Below, piece by piece: positions 53,654 through 62,864 of a stretch of DNA of 64,000 nt. The DNA is taken from the NCBI RefSeq assembly GCF_000512895.1, contig NZ_CP007033.1, positions 2,467,001 through 2,531,000 of the forward strand, read 5' to 3'. The notes under the pieces are model-generated. The model was not told the DNA's origin. It ran no database searches and worked only from the letters and a program-made list of their open reading frames with translations. The DNA comes from Dehalobacter restrictus DSM 9455. Its GTDB lineage: Bacteria > Bacillota > Desulfitobacteriia > Desulfitobacteriales > Syntrophobotulaceae. Position numbers and translations under genes: made by a program. Within the stretch, counting starts at the first letter, position 1; each line of letters opens with the position of its first letter.

Positions 53654-54403
53654 CTAGTTCTGAATTAGGTATGTCAAGGGGTCGACCGGCTGACCGTCTT
53701 TTTGCAGTTCTAGGTAGAGCCAGGGTTTTTCCTGTGCTGAACTGACTCCGACTGTCCCCAATTTTTTCCCCATCGAAACAGGTTCACCCCGTTCAACATT
53801 AATATCGCCAAAATTCCCCAAAAGGCCTTCCCAGCCATTGCCAAAGTTGATCCGTATCACTTTTCCGAGTTTTTTATTTTCACTGACTTCGAGTACAACT
53901 CCTTCCTGGGGGCAGAGCACAGCAGTCCCCAGCGCACTTTCAATTTCAATTCCGCTGCTGATCGTCCCATCCTCATCTGTACTCTCAAACGCTACCTTGA
54001 CAGCTCCGGCTACAGGTGGATAAAAAATCTCTTCTTTTACAGAATTCACCGGCAGGCTTTCAGAGTTCTGAAGGCCTATTGCTTCTTTTGCCATCGTGTT
54101 TAATGCCACATAGATATTTCCACTGCTCATACCGCCTTGATAAACAGCATAGACACCTTTGGAAACAAAGTCCTCTCCGCTGGCACTGAAAACAATCGTT
54201 AAAAACAAAAAAGCCGAAAGAAGTACTCTTTTCTGACTGCCGTTCCAATCGGCCAAAAGACCTCCGGAAGGTTTTTTATTGAAATAAGTCCGATGATCTT
54301 TCCAGTCGCTCCTGACATATTCCTGATCATCCCTGTAACCACGTCCGATCTCCCGGGCAGCCTTTTCAAATTCCCAGTCATCCCAGCGCTCAAACGGATC
54401 CAT
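53654..54403 (-). CDS. spoIVFA: SpoIVFA-like degenerate M23 peptidase-fold protein
   Basis: 249 residues. A hydrophilic cytoplasmic N-terminus (MDPFERWDDWEFEKAAREIG) precedes one membrane helix (about 63-78) and a C-terminal LytM/M23 fold (AVLCPQEGVVLEVSENKKLGKVIRINFGNGWEGLLGNFGDINVERGEPV). The catalytic HxxxD and HxH residues are replaced (WLYLELQKDG), so it is not an active endopeptidase, as for SpoIVFA. It probably tethers and inhibits the downstream SpoIVFB protease until the engulfment signal. Confidence 0.85.
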   Translation of the reverse strand: MDPFERWDDWEFEKAAREIGRGYRDDQEYVRSDWKDHRTYFNKKPSGGLLADWNGSQKRVLLSAFLFLTIVFSASGEDFVSKGVYAVYQGGMSSGNIYVALNTMAKEAIGLQNSESLPVNSVKEEIFYPPVAGAVKVAFESTDEDGTISSGIEIESALGTAVLCPQEGVVLEVSENKKLGKVIRINFGNGWEGLLGNFGDINVERGEPVSMGKKLGTVGVSSAQEKPWLYLELQKDGQPVDPLTYLIQN

Positions 54404-54471
54404 TCATCCACCGCCTTATAAAGGTTTTCCTTCAGGGAGACAACCCTAATAAAGAATATGAACAAATACGC

Positions 54472-54507
54472 AAAAAAGAACATCTTCCTGACGAAAATGT
54501 TCTTTTA
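54472..54507 (-). terminator. Terminator of rodA
   Basis: On the minus strand AAAGAACAT and ATGTTCTTT pair and TTTTTGCG follows; 55 bases after the rodA stop. Confidence 0.8.
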
Positions 54508-54561
54508 GAAATTTCTTTACAGATTTGAATAATGGCTTGTAAACTTTTATCGTTGAAGATG

Positions 54562-55734
54562 TCAGAACATTCGTCGTTCTCCTCTGCGACTTACGCTTAA
54601 GACAAGCCCGACCGCTAGCATATTTGCCCACATCGAGCTGCCGCCGGAAGTAATAAACGGCAGAGGAATTCCGGTGACAGGCATGATTCCTGAAGCCATC
54701 CCAACATTGATGAAAACATGGAAAACAATCATTGCTACGACTCCGGAGACAATCAGGACCCCATACCTGTCTCTCGATTTGGTGGCTACGGTAACCATCC
54801 GCAAAAGCAGGATGCAGAATATAAACAACAGTATCGATGTTCCGATAAAGCCAAATTCCTCGCCCACAACTGAAAAAATAAAGTCTGTATGATGCTCAGG
54901 TAAAAAATTATATTGGGCCTGGGTGCCTTGCTGGTACCCTTTGCCCCAAATGCCTCCGGAACCTATGGCCCAAACCGACTGAATAACATGATATCCATCC
55001 CCTGAAGTATCCTTGGCGGGATCCAGAAAAGCAATAAACCGGTTAATCTGATAATCTTTCAAAGGCAACGGCAATCCTTCCAGAAATTTCAGCGGTCCGG
55101 GAAGGTTCGTGGCTAAGTGCAATGCAACAGCACCAATGGCCGCCCCAATGCAGCCGACAATCACCGCCCCAAATTTAATCGGATTCGCTCCGGCAACAAA
55201 CATCATTCCAATAAAAATCGCCCCGAACACCATCGCAGTCCCCAAATCAGGCTGAAGAAATATTAATAAAGTAGGCGGCAGTACAAACAGCAGGGGTAGA
55301 ATAAAATCCTTTACATTATTCAGCTTTCCTTCCCTCTCATTGAGAAAGCTGGCAAACGTAACAATCAGCAGCACTTTGGCAAATTCCGAGGGCTGAATGC
55401 TTTGCGTAGAGGTGATAGGTATCCAGCGCTGCGCACCCTTCGCTTCAGAACCAAAAGCAAAAACGAGAAGAAGCAGGAATATATTGAAAGCGTAGATCCA
55501 GATACCGATCTTTTTATAGTTTTCATAATCAGTAAACGCAACAATGACTGCAAGAACAATTCCTGTAGCGATCCAGACCACCTGAGTTTTCACATAATGA
55601 TACGGGTCTGACGCCATAACATTGATGGAAGCCGTGCTTAAGATCAGCAGGCTCGCCCCTAAAAGCAGTACAACTGCCAGGACCATTCCAAGATCGAGAC
55701 CTCTGATAAAATTCCAATTTCTTTCTTTTATCAT
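54562..55734 (-). CDS. rodA: Rod-shape SEDS glycosyltransferase RodA
   Basis: 390 residues with about ten membrane helices. SEDS motifs: GAQRWIPITSTQSIQPSEFAKVLLIV, FLQPDLGTAMVFGAIF, the extracellular WAIGSGGIWGKGYQQGTQAQYNFLPEHHTDFIFSVVGEEFGF with the catalytic Asp, and MPVTGIPLPFITSGGSSMWANM. It polymerises glycan strands during elongation together with the class B PBP encoded at 57390. The ATG at 55734 has GGAGTATTGT upstream; earlier ATG codons lack a ribosome site. Confidence 0.95.
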   Translation of the reverse strand: MIKERNWNFIRGLDLGMVLAVVLLLGASLLILSTASINVMASDPYHYVKTQVVWIATGIVLAVIVAFTDYENYKKIGIWIYAFNIFLLLLVFAFGSEAKGAQRWIPITSTQSIQPSEFAKVLLIVTFASFLNEREGKLNNVKDFILPLLFVLPPTLLIFLQPDLGTAMVFGAIFIGMMFVAGANPIKFGAVIVGCIGAAIGAVALHLATNLPGPLKFLEGLPLPLKDYQINRFIAFLDPAKDTSGDGYHVIQSVWAIGSGGIWGKGYQQGTQAQYNFLPEHHTDFIFSVVGEEFGFIGTSILLFIFCILLLRMVTVATKSRDRYGVLIVSGVVAMIVFHVFINVGMASGIMPVTGIPLPFITSGGSSMWANMLAVGLVLSVSRRGERRMF

Positions 55735-55765
55735 ACAATACTCCATATATCGGCTGCTACCAAAG

Positions 55766-55793
55766 ATTATATCACAGATCTCTCCGTTCACAA
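55766..55793 (-). promoter_or_regulatory. Promoter of rodA
   Basis: Minus strand TTGTGA (55793-55788), 16-base spacer, perfect TATAAT (55771-55766), 32 bases upstream of the rodA start. Confidence 0.6.
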
Positions 55794-55900
55794 TGATAAC
55801 TTGACAAGTATGGGTTTTTTCTTACTAAAATACGTTGAACATCTTCATCCCGGCCCGACTCCAGCCGTCCAGGCTTACGAGACAAACCTCATATAGACAG

Positions 55901-55958
55901 CCTGTCCTAAATTCGAATGCGCATTCAAAATCGCCTCCGGGGGCGAATTTGGGACAGG
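55901..55958. repeat. Palindromic element with two inner hairpins upstream of rodA
   Basis: CCTGTCCTAAATTCG (55901-55915) pairs with CGAATTTGGGACAGG (55944-55958), one wobble. Inside are AATGCGCATT and TCGCC/GGGCGA hairpins, giving a second three-way junction in the window. It lies between the minE terminator and the rodA promoter. The adjacent GC-rich stretch to 55825 may belong to the same unit. Confidence 0.65.
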
Positions 55959-55994
55959 CCTGATCCCCATACATCGATGTAAAGTCTTGTTCAC

Positions 55995-56022
55995 AAAAAA
56001 AGAAGCTTAATGCTTCCTTTTT
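55995..56022 (-). terminator. Terminator of minD-minE
   Basis: GGAAGC and GCTTCT pair around ATTAA on the minus strand, followed by seven T. Confidence 0.8.
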
Positions 56023-56042
56023 GTTTGACTTGAGCGATTTAC

Positions 56043-56336
56043 TCACGAAATCGACTGTGTTCTCTCCATATAGTCCCTTCTAATTTTCTTTACAGGAACA
56101 CTGGCCATCAGCGCGACTTCCCTCTCATCTTGATTCAGGTATACCTCCAACCCCTCTTCGTTGATCACCATATAATTCGATATCACCTTGACCAGATCTT
56201 CTTTTAAGCGATTCATCAGGTAGGGCGATATCGTGGCACGGTCATGAACCAGAACCAGCCGCAGCCGATCTTTGGCCTGACTACGGCTTCCGGAATTGTC
56301 CTTGCCCAGCACACGATATAATAATTCCCACAACAT
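56043..56336 (-). CDS. minE: Cell division topological specificity factor MinE
   Basis: 97 residues. The N-terminal anti-MinCD helix region is followed by AKDRLRLVLVHDRATISPYLMNRLKEDLVKVISNYM and EVYLNQDEREVALMASVPV, the MinE topological domain. It drives pole-to-pole cycling of MinD. The ATG lies five bases after GGGAGG, 23 bases after minD. Confidence 0.94.
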   Translation of the reverse strand: MLWELLYRVLGKDNSGSRSQAKDRLRLVLVHDRATISPYLMNRLKEDLVKVISNYMVINEEGLEVYLNQDEREVALMASVPVKKIRRDYMERTQSIS

Positions 56337-56359
56337 AATTACCTCCCCCCAGTGCAGGG

Positions 56360-57154
56360 CTAGCGTATGCCAACTAAATTTTTCAGTTTATCCATCAGGG
56401 AATTCGATACATCCAGATTCATTAATGGGACTTCTTCGCCTCTTACCCTCTGTGCAATCCTCCGGTAAGCTTCGCCCGCTTTGGAAACGCCGTCCATGAC
56501 TGCGGGTTCTCCTCTGTTGGTCGATACAATAATCTTCTCGTCCTCCGGTACCACACCGAGAAGATCAATAGCCAAGATATCAACGATATCCTCAATGTCC
56601 ATCATGTCCCCTTGTTTAACCATCCGTGGTCTGATTCTGTTAATAATTAGTTTTGGATTACGCAGATCCGCACTTTCCAATAGTCCGATAATTCTGTCGG
56701 CATCGCGGACCGCACTGACCTCCGGCGTCGTAACGACAATTGCTTTGTCCGCACCGGCGATTGCATTGTAAAAGCCTTGCTCAATCCCAGCCGGACAATC
56801 GATCAGCGTATAATCAAATTCTTCACGCAGCTCTTCGCAGAGAACCTCCATCTCATCGGGGCTTACTGCTGTTTTGTCTTTCGTCTGAGCAGCCGGAAGC
56901 AAATGCAGGCTGTTGAACCGCTTGTCCTTAATAAGTGCTTGTTTGATCCTGCAGCTGCCGCTTGTAACATCGACAATATCATAGACGATCCTATTCTCGA
57001 GGCCCATAACAACATCAAGATTGCGAAGGCCGATATCCGTGTCGACCAATGCAACTTTAAATCCGGCAAAAGCCAGGGCTGTCCCCAAATTTGCTGTTGT
57101 AGTAGTTTTCCCTACGCCACCTTTCCCTGAAGTTACTACAATTGTTTCACCCAT
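56360..57154 (-). CDS. minD: Septum site-determining ATPase MinD
   Basis: 264 residues. Deviant Walker A VVTSGKGGVGKTTTTANLG, then VDTDIGLRNLDVVMGLENR, IDCPAGIEQGF and the C-terminal amphipathic membrane helix LMDKLKNLVGIR. It is a membrane-cycling ATPase that recruits MinC. minC is missing from its usual place between mrdA/mreD and minD. The ATG at 57154 (AGGCAGG upstream) fits better than the TTG six bases earlier. Confidence 0.95.
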   Translation of the reverse strand: MGETIVVTSGKGGVGKTTTTANLGTALAFAGFKVALVDTDIGLRNLDVVMGLENRIVYDIVDVTSGSCRIKQALIKDKRFNSLHLLPAAQTKDKTAVSPDEMEVLCEELREEFDYTLIDCPAGIEQGFYNAIAGADKAIVVTTPEVSAVRDADRIIGLLESADLRNPKLIINRIRPRMVKQGDMMDIEDIVDILAIDLLGVVPEDEKIIVSTNRGEPAVMDGVSKAGEAYRRIAQRVRGEEVPLMNLDVSNSLMDKLKNLVGIR

Positions 57155-57202
57155 AACCAAGCCTGCCTTTCATCATAAATGATTAATGCATTGTCTTACA
57201 TT

Positions 57203-57319
57203 TCAGTTATAATTTTCCATTGCCAAGTAAAAAATAAATCCCCTCTTCAGAATTTCAACCAGTACCTTATTAGCCCAGCGTGAGCTTTGATCTGTTTCTG
57301 TGTAAGAAGATTCTACAAT
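57203..57319 (-). other. Protein-like open frame without a normal start codon
   Basis: The minus-strand frame ending at TGA (57203-57205) reads as a plausible protein C-terminus: SRWANKVLVEILKRGFIFYL followed by AMENYN. No ATG, GTG or TTG lies in frame upstream; ATT at 57319 follows AAAAGGG directly. It could be a non-canonical small gene or a decayed remnant in the spacer where minC would be expected. It does not look like MinC. Confidence 0.25.
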
Positions 57320-57343
57320 CCCTTTTGCTTTTCCTTTCGCAAA

Positions 57344-57372
57344 GAAAAAAACCGAGGATCAAATTCCCCGGT
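57344..57372 (-). terminator. Terminator of the mre-mrdA operon
   Basis: On the minus strand ACCGGGGA pairs with TCCTCGGT around ATTTGA and is followed by seven T. It separates mrdA from minD. Confidence 0.8.
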
Positions 57373-57389
57373 ATTTCTTATTTATATGA

Positions 57390-59477
57390 CTATTTCCAGC
57401 CAAAATGATATTTAAATGCTGCTTTCGCGACATAACCCGATGTTTCACTGCCGTGTCCGCCATATTCCACCACGCCGGCAAATGCGATCTGAGGATTGTC
57501 ATACGGTGCAAACGCGACAAACATCCCGTTATAAGCTTCTTCTTTGGATGTTCCCTTCGAACCGATCTGGGCCGTACCGGTCTTGCCGCCGCCGGTGAAC
57601 TCTGGTATATCTCTGAAAAGGCAGGCCGCTGTCCCCTCACCGCTCGTTACTTCCGACATTGCTTTTTTGATCGTTTCAATATTTTGTTGGGAAACAGAAA
57701 CTTCGTTTAGAACTTCCGGCTGGTTCTGCTGAACGACTTTCCCGGTCACAGGGTCAAGAATTTTGTCCACAACATAAGGCTTGTAATGTTTTCCGCCATT
57801 GACAATGGTCGCGACATAGTTAGCCATCTGAAGAATTGAATAGTGGTTTGCGCCTTGACCAATCGAACTGTTGAAACTATCGTACAACCGCCAGTTTACA
57901 TACTCATTAATGTTATTTTTATACTCCTGTTCGGCCTGAGCAATTTCATCTTCTTTATCATGCTGAAGTGTATTTTTTTCATCCTGATCTTTTGCACTGG
58001 CCAGAAGCTGCGCATATTTATCCCCAATTTCCTGAAGCTTTTCTTCTCTTTTTTTATCGTAGTAGGGTTTATAATAAGATTCCTTCCAGGCCGGGGAAGG
58101 CACATTTCCTTCCGCTTCATACGGTAAATCTACACCGCTAGTAACCCCCAGGCCAAATTCATTGGCAATTTTCTTGATCAGCTCCGGATTTTTCTCATAA
58201 ACCCGGCGGCCAACAATCTGGAAATAGATGTTGGAAGAATGCGCAAGCCCGCTATAAAGGTTCACCCTGCCAAAGTTATTTCCACCCCACTCGGCGACCC
58301 CTGCACTTTGTACATCCGGGGACCCCAGCGAAGACATGGTATCCATAAAAGTATCGTCCGGTGTAATGACGCCTGCTTCCAGAGCAGCCATTCCCGTAAT
58401 CATCTTAAAAGTCGAACCGGGAGGATACGTACCGGTCAGCGCCCGGTTGAATGATGCGGCATCTTCACTGCTGAAATACTTTTGAGCAGTTTCCTCCGAA
58501 ATTGTCCCGATCAGGTCATTCGGATCCATGAAAGGACGGGAAGCCATGGCCAGTATTTTGCCTGTATTCACATCGATGACCACCGCCGCGCCGGCCTGGG
58601 CATCGGGATGGGTCTTCTGAATATCCTTGATCACTCTGTCCAGTTCGTTCTCCACGACACGCTGCATCTTGCTGTCGATGGTCAGCTGCAGGGTACAACC
58701 TGCCTGGGCTTCCTGGAGCGTTTCTTTGTCGATCGGTCTCGCGTTGCCGTCGACGCTGACAATTTCTACGCCATGACTGCCGCGCAGCCAGGTATCGTAA
58801 CTTTTTTCCACGCCCATTTTCCCTACAAGGTCACCCTGCGTGTAGCGATATTCGTCATCATTGGACTCTGCCTGCTCATTGAATTGTTCAATTTCACTCT
58901 CGCTTATTTCCCTAACATAACCCAAGATCTGACCAAGCAGTGTCTTTTGCGGATAAACCCTTTCCGCTATTGGTTCAATGCTGACGCCGGGCAGCTCATT
59001 GCTGTGCTCGGCGATAATCGCCTGTAGTTCTTTTGGTATATCTTCCAGAATGACAACCGTCTTGTAGCTCTTCCACTGCTGGTTACGAATCATCACCAAA
59101 AGATCCTCGGTAATCAATTCTACCGATTGGTTTGGATAAGGCCAGTACGGTTTAATATATTCTGCGAGGTTAGCAACAACATCTTTCCAGTTGGTGTTCA
59201 CTTTCTGCAGGTCAGTCCAGTCCAGGGTCAGCGCAAAACTCGGCACGCTTTGGGCCAAAACGATATTGTTGCTGTCCACAATCTCTCCGCGGACCGCGGA
59301 CGTCGTGACCGTTTTCATCACATTACCGGCCGCCAGGTTCGAATAATAGGACGCTTTGGCAATCTGCAGCCACCATAGATTAAATCCTAAAATCAAAAAA
59401 AGAAGAATGACAACCACACTGAGCCAGGTCAATCTCCTCTGATAGGGTTGTCTCTCCCTTTCTTCCATCGTGTTCAT
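57390..59477 (-). CDS. mrdA: Penicillin-binding protein 2 (elongation transpeptidase)
   Basis: 695 residues. A short cytoplasmic N-terminus and one membrane helix (LTWLSVVVILLFLILGFNLWWL) precede the PBP dimerisation domain and the transpeptidase domain: nucleophile in YPPGSTFKMITG, SxN in LAHSSNIYFQ and KTG in GGGKTGTAQIG. A charged helical insert (about 480-545, KREEKLQEIGDKYAQLL and QAEQEYKNNI) makes it longer than most PBP2. It works with RodA and MreBCD. Confidence 0.95.
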   Translation of the reverse strand: MNTMEERERQPYQRRLTWLSVVVILLFLILGFNLWWLQIAKASYYSNLAAGNVMKTVTTSAVRGEIVDSNNIVLAQSVPSFALTLDWTDLQKVNTNWKDVVANLAEYIKPYWPYPNQSVELITEDLLVMIRNQQWKSYKTVVILEDIPKELQAIIAEHSNELPGVSIEPIAERVYPQKTLLGQILGYVREISESEIEQFNEQAESNDDEYRYTQGDLVGKMGVEKSYDTWLRGSHGVEIVSVDGNARPIDKETLQEAQAGCTLQLTIDSKMQRVVENELDRVIKDIQKTHPDAQAGAAVVIDVNTGKILAMASRPFMDPNDLIGTISEETAQKYFSSEDAASFNRALTGTYPPGSTFKMITGMAALEAGVITPDDTFMDTMSSLGSPDVQSAGVAEWGGNNFGRVNLYSGLAHSSNIYFQIVGRRVYEKNPELIKKIANEFGLGVTSGVDLPYEAEGNVPSPAWKESYYKPYYDKKREEKLQEIGDKYAQLLASAKDQDEKNTLQHDKEDEIAQAEQEYKNNINEYVNWRLYDSFNSSIGQGANHYSILQMANYVATIVNGGKHYKPYVVDKILDPVTGKVVQQNQPEVLNEVSVSQQNIETIKKAMSEVTSGEGTAACLFRDIPEFTGGGKTGTAQIGSKGTSKEEAYNGMFVAFAPYDNPQIAFAGVVEYGGHGSETSGYVAKAAFKYHFGWK

Positions 59478-59506
59478 CTCCTATTAAGCATCATGTTTAA
59501 CCAACA

Positions 59507-60022
59507 CTATAATTGTTGTTCGATCTTCTTTTTAGGTTGCAAAATTCCTTCTGTAAAAGACTTGTGGATGAAGGGATAGGTAAGCGGAACCAATAGGCAG
59601 TTGTAGAAAGAAATGCCCAGAATGACCTTTACGGCATCCCCGAGGTACCAGTTAAGTCCAGCGGTGGTTGCAATCAAGGCCATCAGGGTCTGCCCAAGAA
59701 CCGTTACGATAAAGACGAGCACCATGGTAAGCGGAATGTTTTCTCTGTACCAGCGCTGCTGAAGCATACTGATCAGCAGTGCAACGACAGCTAAAATGAT
59801 CGCATAGAGTCCGATATACCTTCCGAGATAGAAATCCACAATCAGGCCGATCACAAACCCATACACAATTCCCTGAGCCGGCCGGTGATGCAGAGCGATA
59901 TAAATAACCCAGAGCATGGCCAAATCAGGTTTTATGCCGGCCCATGACCAATAATGGAAGATCGTCCCCGGGAGGATGAGACAGACAATAAGAATCAGTA
60001 ACATTACGATAAAACGTTTCAT
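59507..60022 (-). CDS. mreD: Rod-shape protein MreD
   Basis: 171 residues, five or so membrane helices, with GIKPDLAMLWVIYIALHHRPAQGIVYGFVIGLIVDFYLGRYIGLYA typical of MreD. The ATG overlaps the mreC stop by four bases (ATGA). It is an integral-membrane component of the elongasome. Confidence 0.93.
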   Translation of the reverse strand: MKRFIVMLLILIVCLILPGTIFHYWSWAGIKPDLAMLWVIYIALHHRPAQGIVYGFVIGLIVDFYLGRYIGLYAIILAVVALLISMLQQRWYRENIPLTMVLVFIVTVLGQTLMALIATTAGLNWYLGDAVKVILGISFYNCLLVPLTYPFIHKSFTEGILQPKKKIEQQL

Positions 60023-60885
60023 CGACTGTCCTCCGGAATGCTCACTACATAGACTTCCTCCAGAGAATCAAAATCAACAATGGGTTCGATCGCGGCTACT
60101 TTCAGCAAGCCTTTCGCATCAATTTTAATCTCGGTAACAACACCAATCGGAATGTCCTTGGGATAGACCTCTCCTAAACCCGAAGTATATACCAAATCTC
60201 CTGCATTGACTTCATCGTCCTGCCGGAAATTCATTTCGAGTTCTCCTGAGGAATTCAGCCTGGTGTTTTTCTTATACGTACCTTTGACAATCCCAAAAAT
60301 TGCCTCACCTTTATTACCCCTGGCAAAGGCGCCAACCTGTCCCTCTCCGTCGAGTAGCAGTAAAACATCCGAGGTCTTCGGGGTGACAGAAATGACCTTC
60401 CCGACCAGACCCAGATTGGCAACAACAGGATCATCCACTTTTACGCCGTGATCACTGCCTTTATTGACGGTGACTGTCTGATACCAGGCTGAAGGATTAC
60501 GATTTATAATGGTGGCACCAATTTTCTCATAGCTCTCCAGCGAGGGACTTTGAAAAACAGCATCAAGTTCCTGATAGCGCAGGGCAGCCAGTACCTGTTG
60601 TTTGAGCTGAAGATTGTCTCCCGTGAGCGTTTCTACCTGTTTACGAAGTTCCTCATTTTCTGCTTTGACAGTCCGAAAACTGAAAATCGCCCGAAAATTA
60701 TCTTTAATCCCATCTCCCAGATTCCAAATCGCACTTTCTATCGGTGAAAGTACTCTTTGCATGGCGTTCCCGACAGGGTTCGGAGACTGACTGCCGAGTC
60801 CGGTCAAATGGATCGTCGTCAAAGTGATCAGCAGAACAGCAAAAACGAGAACGGCTATACCCATGGGATTTATTTTTTTCCCCAC
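60019..60885 (-). CDS. mreC: Rod-shape protein MreC
   Basis: 288 residues. N-terminal membrane helix (PMGIAVLVFAVLLITLTTI), coiled coil at about 70-105 (FRTVKAENEELRKQVETLTGDNLQLKQQVL), then two beta domains with INRNPSAWYQTVTVNKGSDHGVKVDDPVV and NAGDLVYTSGLGEVYPKDIPIGVVTEI. It organises PBP2 and RodA around MreB. Confidence 0.95.
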   Translation of the reverse strand: MGKKINPMGIAVLVFAVLLITLTTIHLTGLGSQSPNPVGNAMQRVLSPIESAIWNLGDGIKDNFRAIFSFRTVKAENEELRKQVETLTGDNLQLKQQVLAALRYQELDAVFQSPSLESYEKIGATIINRNPSAWYQTVTVNKGSDHGVKVDDPVVANLGLVGKVISVTPKTSDVLLLLDGEGQVGAFARGNKGEAIFGIVKGTYKKNTRLNSSGELEMNFRQDDEVNAGDLVYTSGLGEVYPKDIPIGVVTEIKIDAKGLLKVAAIEPIVDFDSLEEVYVVSIPEDSR

Positions 60886-60903
60886 CGATTTCTCCTCCCG
60901 CTT

Positions 60904-61920
60904 TTAATTCTTCTGCATAGCGGCAATCCTTCTTAGAATTTCCTCATTCTCAAGCACTTTACCGGTACCCAGTGCAACACAGGAAAGCGGGTCCTCAGCA
61001 AGGTGGACGGGTATCCCTGTCTGATCGGCAATTAGCCTGTCCAGATTTCTTAACAGTGATCCGCCTCCCGCCATAATAATGCCTCTGTCCATGATATCTG
61101 CCGCCAGTTCCGGAGGCGTTTTCTCAAGGCAGTTCTTTACCGCATCAACGATAGCATTTACCGGCTCATTTAAGGCTTCAACAATTTCTTCGGAAGTAAT
61201 CTCAACGTTCTTGGGGAGACCTGTCAGGAGATCGCGTCCTTTGATGGCATACGTCAAACCTTTTTCCGGCATATAGGCCGCTCCGATCTCCATTTTGATA
61301 TTCTCAGCCGACTGATAACCGACGGAGAGGTTATAAGTTTTCTTGATATACGCAATAATGGCATCATCCATCTCATCTCCGGCTACCCGGATCGAGCCGG
61401 CTGTAACGATGCCTCCCATCGAGATCACGGCGACTTCAGTTGTGCCTCCGCCGATATCGACAATCATATTCCCGGTAGGATCGCTCACGGGCAGACCTGC
61501 TCCGATGGCGGCAGCCATCGGCTCTTCCATAATAATCGGATCTTTTGCTCCGGCTGCAAGAGCTGCTTCCTTGACAGCTCTTTTTTCAACTGCGGTAACT
61601 CCGGACGGCACACAAATGACGACCCGGGGCCGCGCAAATAAGAATTTTGATCCTAAAGCCCTGTTGATAAAATATTTAAGCATTTTTTGAGTAACATTGA
61701 AATCCGAGATTACGCCGTCTTTCAACGGTCTGATTGCAACAATATTTCCCGGAGTTCTTCCGATCATCTCCTTGGCTCTGTCTCCAACCGCCAGAGGCTC
61801 GTTCTTCTCTATATCCATAGCAACCACTGAAGGCTCCCGTACTATGATTCCTTTGCCTTTCATATGTACAAGGGTATTGGCGGTTCCCAGATCGATTCCG
61901 AGGTCCTTGGAAAAAACCAT
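60904..61920 (-). CDS. mreB: Rod-shape actin homologue MreB
   Basis: 338 residues. Actin-fold motifs: [70 protein letters not shown] and [17 protein letters not shown]. The ATG at 61920 has AAGGGAG upstream; the seven extra codons before it are not needed. It is first in the mreBCD-mrdA operon. Confidence 0.97.
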   Translation of the reverse strand: MVFSKDLGIDLGTANTLVHMKGKGIIVREPSVVAMDIEKNEPLAVGDRAKEMIGRTPGNIVAIRPLKDGVISDFNVTQKMLKYFINRALGSKFLFARPRVVICVPSGVTAVEKRAVKEAALAAGAKDPIIMEEPMAAAIGAGLPVSDPTGNMIVDIGGGTTEVAVISMGGIVTAGSIRVAGDEMDDAIIAYIKKTYNLSVGYQSAENIKMEIGAAYMPEKGLTYAIKGRDLLTGLPKNVEITSEEIVEALNEPVNAIVDAVKNCLEKTPPELAADIMDRGIIMAGGGSLLRNLDRLIADQTGIPVHLAEDPLSCVALGTGKVLENEEILRRIAAMQKN

Positions 61921-62044
61921 GTTTTGTAAATCTCCCTTCAAGATAAATCATTTCAAATTTCAAGTGATGCCTGGCAGTCTTTTCTCAGTCTCCCACAAAG
62001 TGGAATTTTTCATACCATATTTCGTATTGCTATGGCATCGTTTT

Positions 62045-62050
62045 ATTATA
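62045..62050 (-). promoter_or_regulatory. Putative -10 of the mreB operon
   Basis: A perfect TATAAT on the minus strand about 125 bases upstream of mreB. The -35 at 17 bases is poor (ATTAAT), so confidence is low. Confidence 0.35.
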
Positions 62051-62151
62051 TCATTTTTTTGCATCAAATTAATGAATATTTCCTATTTTTCAATATTTTT
62101 TTATATTTGTGGTCATCTTTCGACAGTGGTACTGTTAGGCTAAAGATCGGG

Positions 62152-62835
62152 CTAGATGATCCCCTGTTCTTTCAGGCTGACATACTTTTTATCCCCAATG
62201 ATGATATGATCCAATACCTCAATCCCTAATATTTTTCCGCCTTCCACAAGCCTTTTGGTAATATCAAGGTCTTCCCTGCTGGGCGAAGGATCGCCGCTCG
62301 GATGATTATGCAGCAAAATAATAGTATTCGTGTTACGCCGAATGGCATCCTTAAAACACTCCCTGGGATGCACAATGGATGAATTGAGAGACCCGACCGA
62401 TACAGGACTTATACCCAGTACATTGTTTCGAGTGCTTAAGTGTATGATCCTGAAGTGTTCCCGGTCGAGCTTCCGCATCTCCTCCATGACCAGATCAGCC
62501 GCGTCTGATGGCGTGTTGATCACCGGGCGTGACATAGGATCAGTGCAGACACTCCGTTTGCCGATTTCCAAGGCTGCCTTGACTTGAGCCGCTTTGGCCG
62601 GTCCTATGCCGTGAACCTGTTTTAATTCATCAACGGATAATCTGGCCAGGCCAGTCAGTCCGCCCGTTTCCGTCAAGATTCGTTCGGATAGTTCCAGGAC
62701 ATTTTCCCCTCTTGAACCGGTCCTCAGCAGTATCGCCAGTATTTCTTTGGTGGACAGGTTTTCCGGACCATGCTGATGAAGACGTTCCCTTGGTTTTAAA
62801 TCTTCAGGCAAGTCCTTTAGCCGGCGGTAATTCAT
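62152..62835 (-). CDS. radC: RadC family protein (JAB/MPN domain)
   Basis: 227 residues from the ATG at 62835 (GAGGGAAAAGGG upstream). A helix-hairpin-helix region (LSVDELKQVHGIGPAKAAQVKAALEIG) precedes the JAMM metal motif HNHPSGDPSPSREDLDITKRL with upstream Glu in VHPRECF. The exact activity is unsettled, although it is often called a DNA repair protein. Its position between maf and mreB is the usual one in Firmicutes. Confidence 0.94.
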   Translation of the reverse strand: MNYRRLKDLPEDLKPRERLHQHGPENLSTKEILAILLRTGSRGENVLELSERILTETGGLTGLARLSVDELKQVHGIGPAKAAQVKAALEIGKRSVCTDPMSRPVINTPSDAADLVMEEMRKLDREHFRIIHLSTRNNVLGISPVSVGSLNSSIVHPRECFKDAIRRNTNTIILLHNHPSGDPSPSREDLDITKRLVEGGKILGIEVLDHIIIGDKKYVSLKEQGII

Positions 62836-62864
62836 CCCTTTTCCCTCATGCTTCAAGGTATCTT

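Noticed and set aside
55825-56046. 73-codon ORF upstream of rodA as a gene
   Set aside because: It runs through the minE terminator and the palindromic element, has no ribosome site and no protein-family resemblance.
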